Shown here piece after piece: positions 63,430 to 64,000 of a DNA stretch of 64,000 nucleotides. The stretch covers positions 62,001 through 126,000 of the forward strand of contig CAUBVH010000003.1 of assembly GCA_958439425.1 (NCBI GenBank), in the 5' to 3' direction. The notes under the pieces were generated by a model, which was not told the origin of the DNA, ran no database searches, and saw only the letters and a list, made by a program, of their open reading frames with translations. How positions within the stretch are numbered: the first letter of the stretch is position 1; every line of letters begins with the position of its first letter. The DNA comes from an uncultured Collinsella sp. Lineage in GTDB: Bacteria; Actinomycetota; Coriobacteriia; Coriobacteriales; Coriobacteriaceae. The position numbers and the translations under genes are program-made.

Positions 63430-64000
63430 CGTCAAGGAAACGCGCGTCGTGGGCGTGTTTCTCGATATATTCGCGGCGATAGCCGACCTCGGAACCCATC
63501 AGTTCGCGCACGGCGCGATCCGCCACCACGGCGTCCTCGATCGACACACGCTGCAGAATGCGGGTCTTGGGGTCCATCGTCGTCGAGGCAAGCTGCTTGG
63601 GGTCCATCTCGCCCAAGCCCTTGTAGCGCTGGACGGTATAGCCCTTGCGCTTTTTGGTAATCTTGCCGTCCTTGGCCTTGCCGTCCTCGTCGTTATCGTC
63701 GGGGTTCAGGCCCAGACTCTGGATGGTGTCGCGCAGGATCTCGTCTTCGGGCTGGCGGCCGTTGGGATACACGTAGTGGATCTTGTTGCGCACCTTAATG
63801 CCAAAGATGGGCGGGCAGGCAACATAGACGTAGCCGGCATCGATCAGCGGACGCATGTACTTGTAGAAGAACGTCAGCAGCAGGATGCGGATATGCGCAC
63901 CGTCGACGTCTGCATCGGTCATGATGATGATCTTGTGGTAGCGCGCCTTGGTGATATCGAAGTCGCCGCCGTCGCCGGCACTCGTCGTGACGCCGCAGCC
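63425..64000 (-). CDS. gyrB: DNA gyrase subunit B, C-terminal part (runs off the right edge)
   Basis: The last 191 codons of GyrB are present. FDITKARYHKIIIMTDADVDGAHIR is the TOPRIM metal site with the DxD motif, followed by PLIDAGYVYVACPP and QRYKGLGEMDPKQL, the region contacting DNA and GyrA. A short insertion (TTSAGDGG) lies just before the TOPRIM strand. The stop codon is embedded in the composite palindrome at 63323-63429. The ATPase domain is outside the window. Confidence 0.96.
   Translation of the reverse strand, partial: GCGVTTSAGDGGDFDITKARYHKIIIMTDADVDGAHIRILLLTFFYKYMRPLIDAGYVYVACPPIFGIKVRNKIHYVYPNGRQPEDEILRDTIQSLGLNPDDNDEDGKAKDGKITKKRKGYTVQRYKGLGEMDPKQLASTTMDPKTRILQRVSIEDAVVADRAVRELMGSEVGYRREYIEKHAHDARFLDA

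Overview
The window looks like a chromosomal segment of a high-GC, gut-type actinobacterium of the class Coriobacteriia, most likely Collinsella. This is an inference from base composition, the actinobacterial-style proteins (acid-extended GyrA and L9, a DHPS-HPPK fusion), the Nfn-type transhydrogenase, a sortase-anchored host-glycan glycosidase, and dense intergenic palindromes. No rRNA gene is present, so the genus is not proven. Coding is compact and mostly on the minus strand.

Layout. 1-4.7 kb: start of an AAA ATPase, a biotin-ligase-like protein, fused folP-folK, a sirtuin and exonuclease III. 5.2-8.6 kb: a complete ECF vitamin-type transporter (S, fused double ATPase, T). 8.7-14.7 kb, plus strand: glmU, prs, pth and the nfnAB pair. 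15.2-19 kb: a cytidylate-kinase-like protein and a polar amino-acid ABC transporter. 19.2-20 kb: an IS200-type element. 20.1-26.2 kb: yqeY-like, PrsA-like foldase, PTS IIA, purN-purM-purF. 26.5-29.8 kb: a CmpB-type membrane protein, an orphan MoaE-like protein, a class B-like sortase and purE. 30-36.5 kb: a 2172-residue GH31 enzyme with carbohydrate-binding, cohesin/dockerin-like and FIVAR modules ending in IPNTG. 37.3-42.1 kb: carAB. 42.3-50.2 kb: a membrane protein, an ABC exporter, a Nudix hydrolase, purD, purA, dnaB. 50.4-52.1 kb: rpsF-ssb-rpsR-rplI. 52.6-54.2 kb: two tRNA-Ser genes and a foreign-looking nuclease-like gene bracketed by inverted palindromes. 54.3-59.7 kb: a UPF0126 membrane protein, a bactofilin-like protein, typA, two unknowns and a bifunctional nuclease. 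59.9-60.2 kb: tRNA-Ile, tRNA-Ala, tRNA-Ile. 60.5 kb to the end: gyrA and the 3' part of gyrB.

The genes are mostly housekeeping. Purine synthesis is spread over four loci (prs, purFMN, purE, purD-purA) and pyrimidine/arginine precursor supply is given by carAB. Replication and translation genes (dnaB, ssb, gyrAB, ribosomal proteins, typA) fill the right half. The accessory layer is the surface glycosidase with a nearby sortase, the transporters, the IS element and the nuclease cassette.

The most unusual signal is intergenic. Several families of palindromes recur in which a core sequence is constant while the paired arms change in a compensating way. One family forms nested ~100-bp structures that sit directly after stop codons (near 15.9, 19.2/20.0, 45.2 and 63.4 kb), and the IS200 element lies inside the loop of one of them. 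Another is a set of small hairpins around a GGGAC/GTCCC core. These, and the palindrome-bracketed nuclease gene next to an inverted 25-bp copy of a tRNA-Ser 3' end, are the best candidates for something undescribed.
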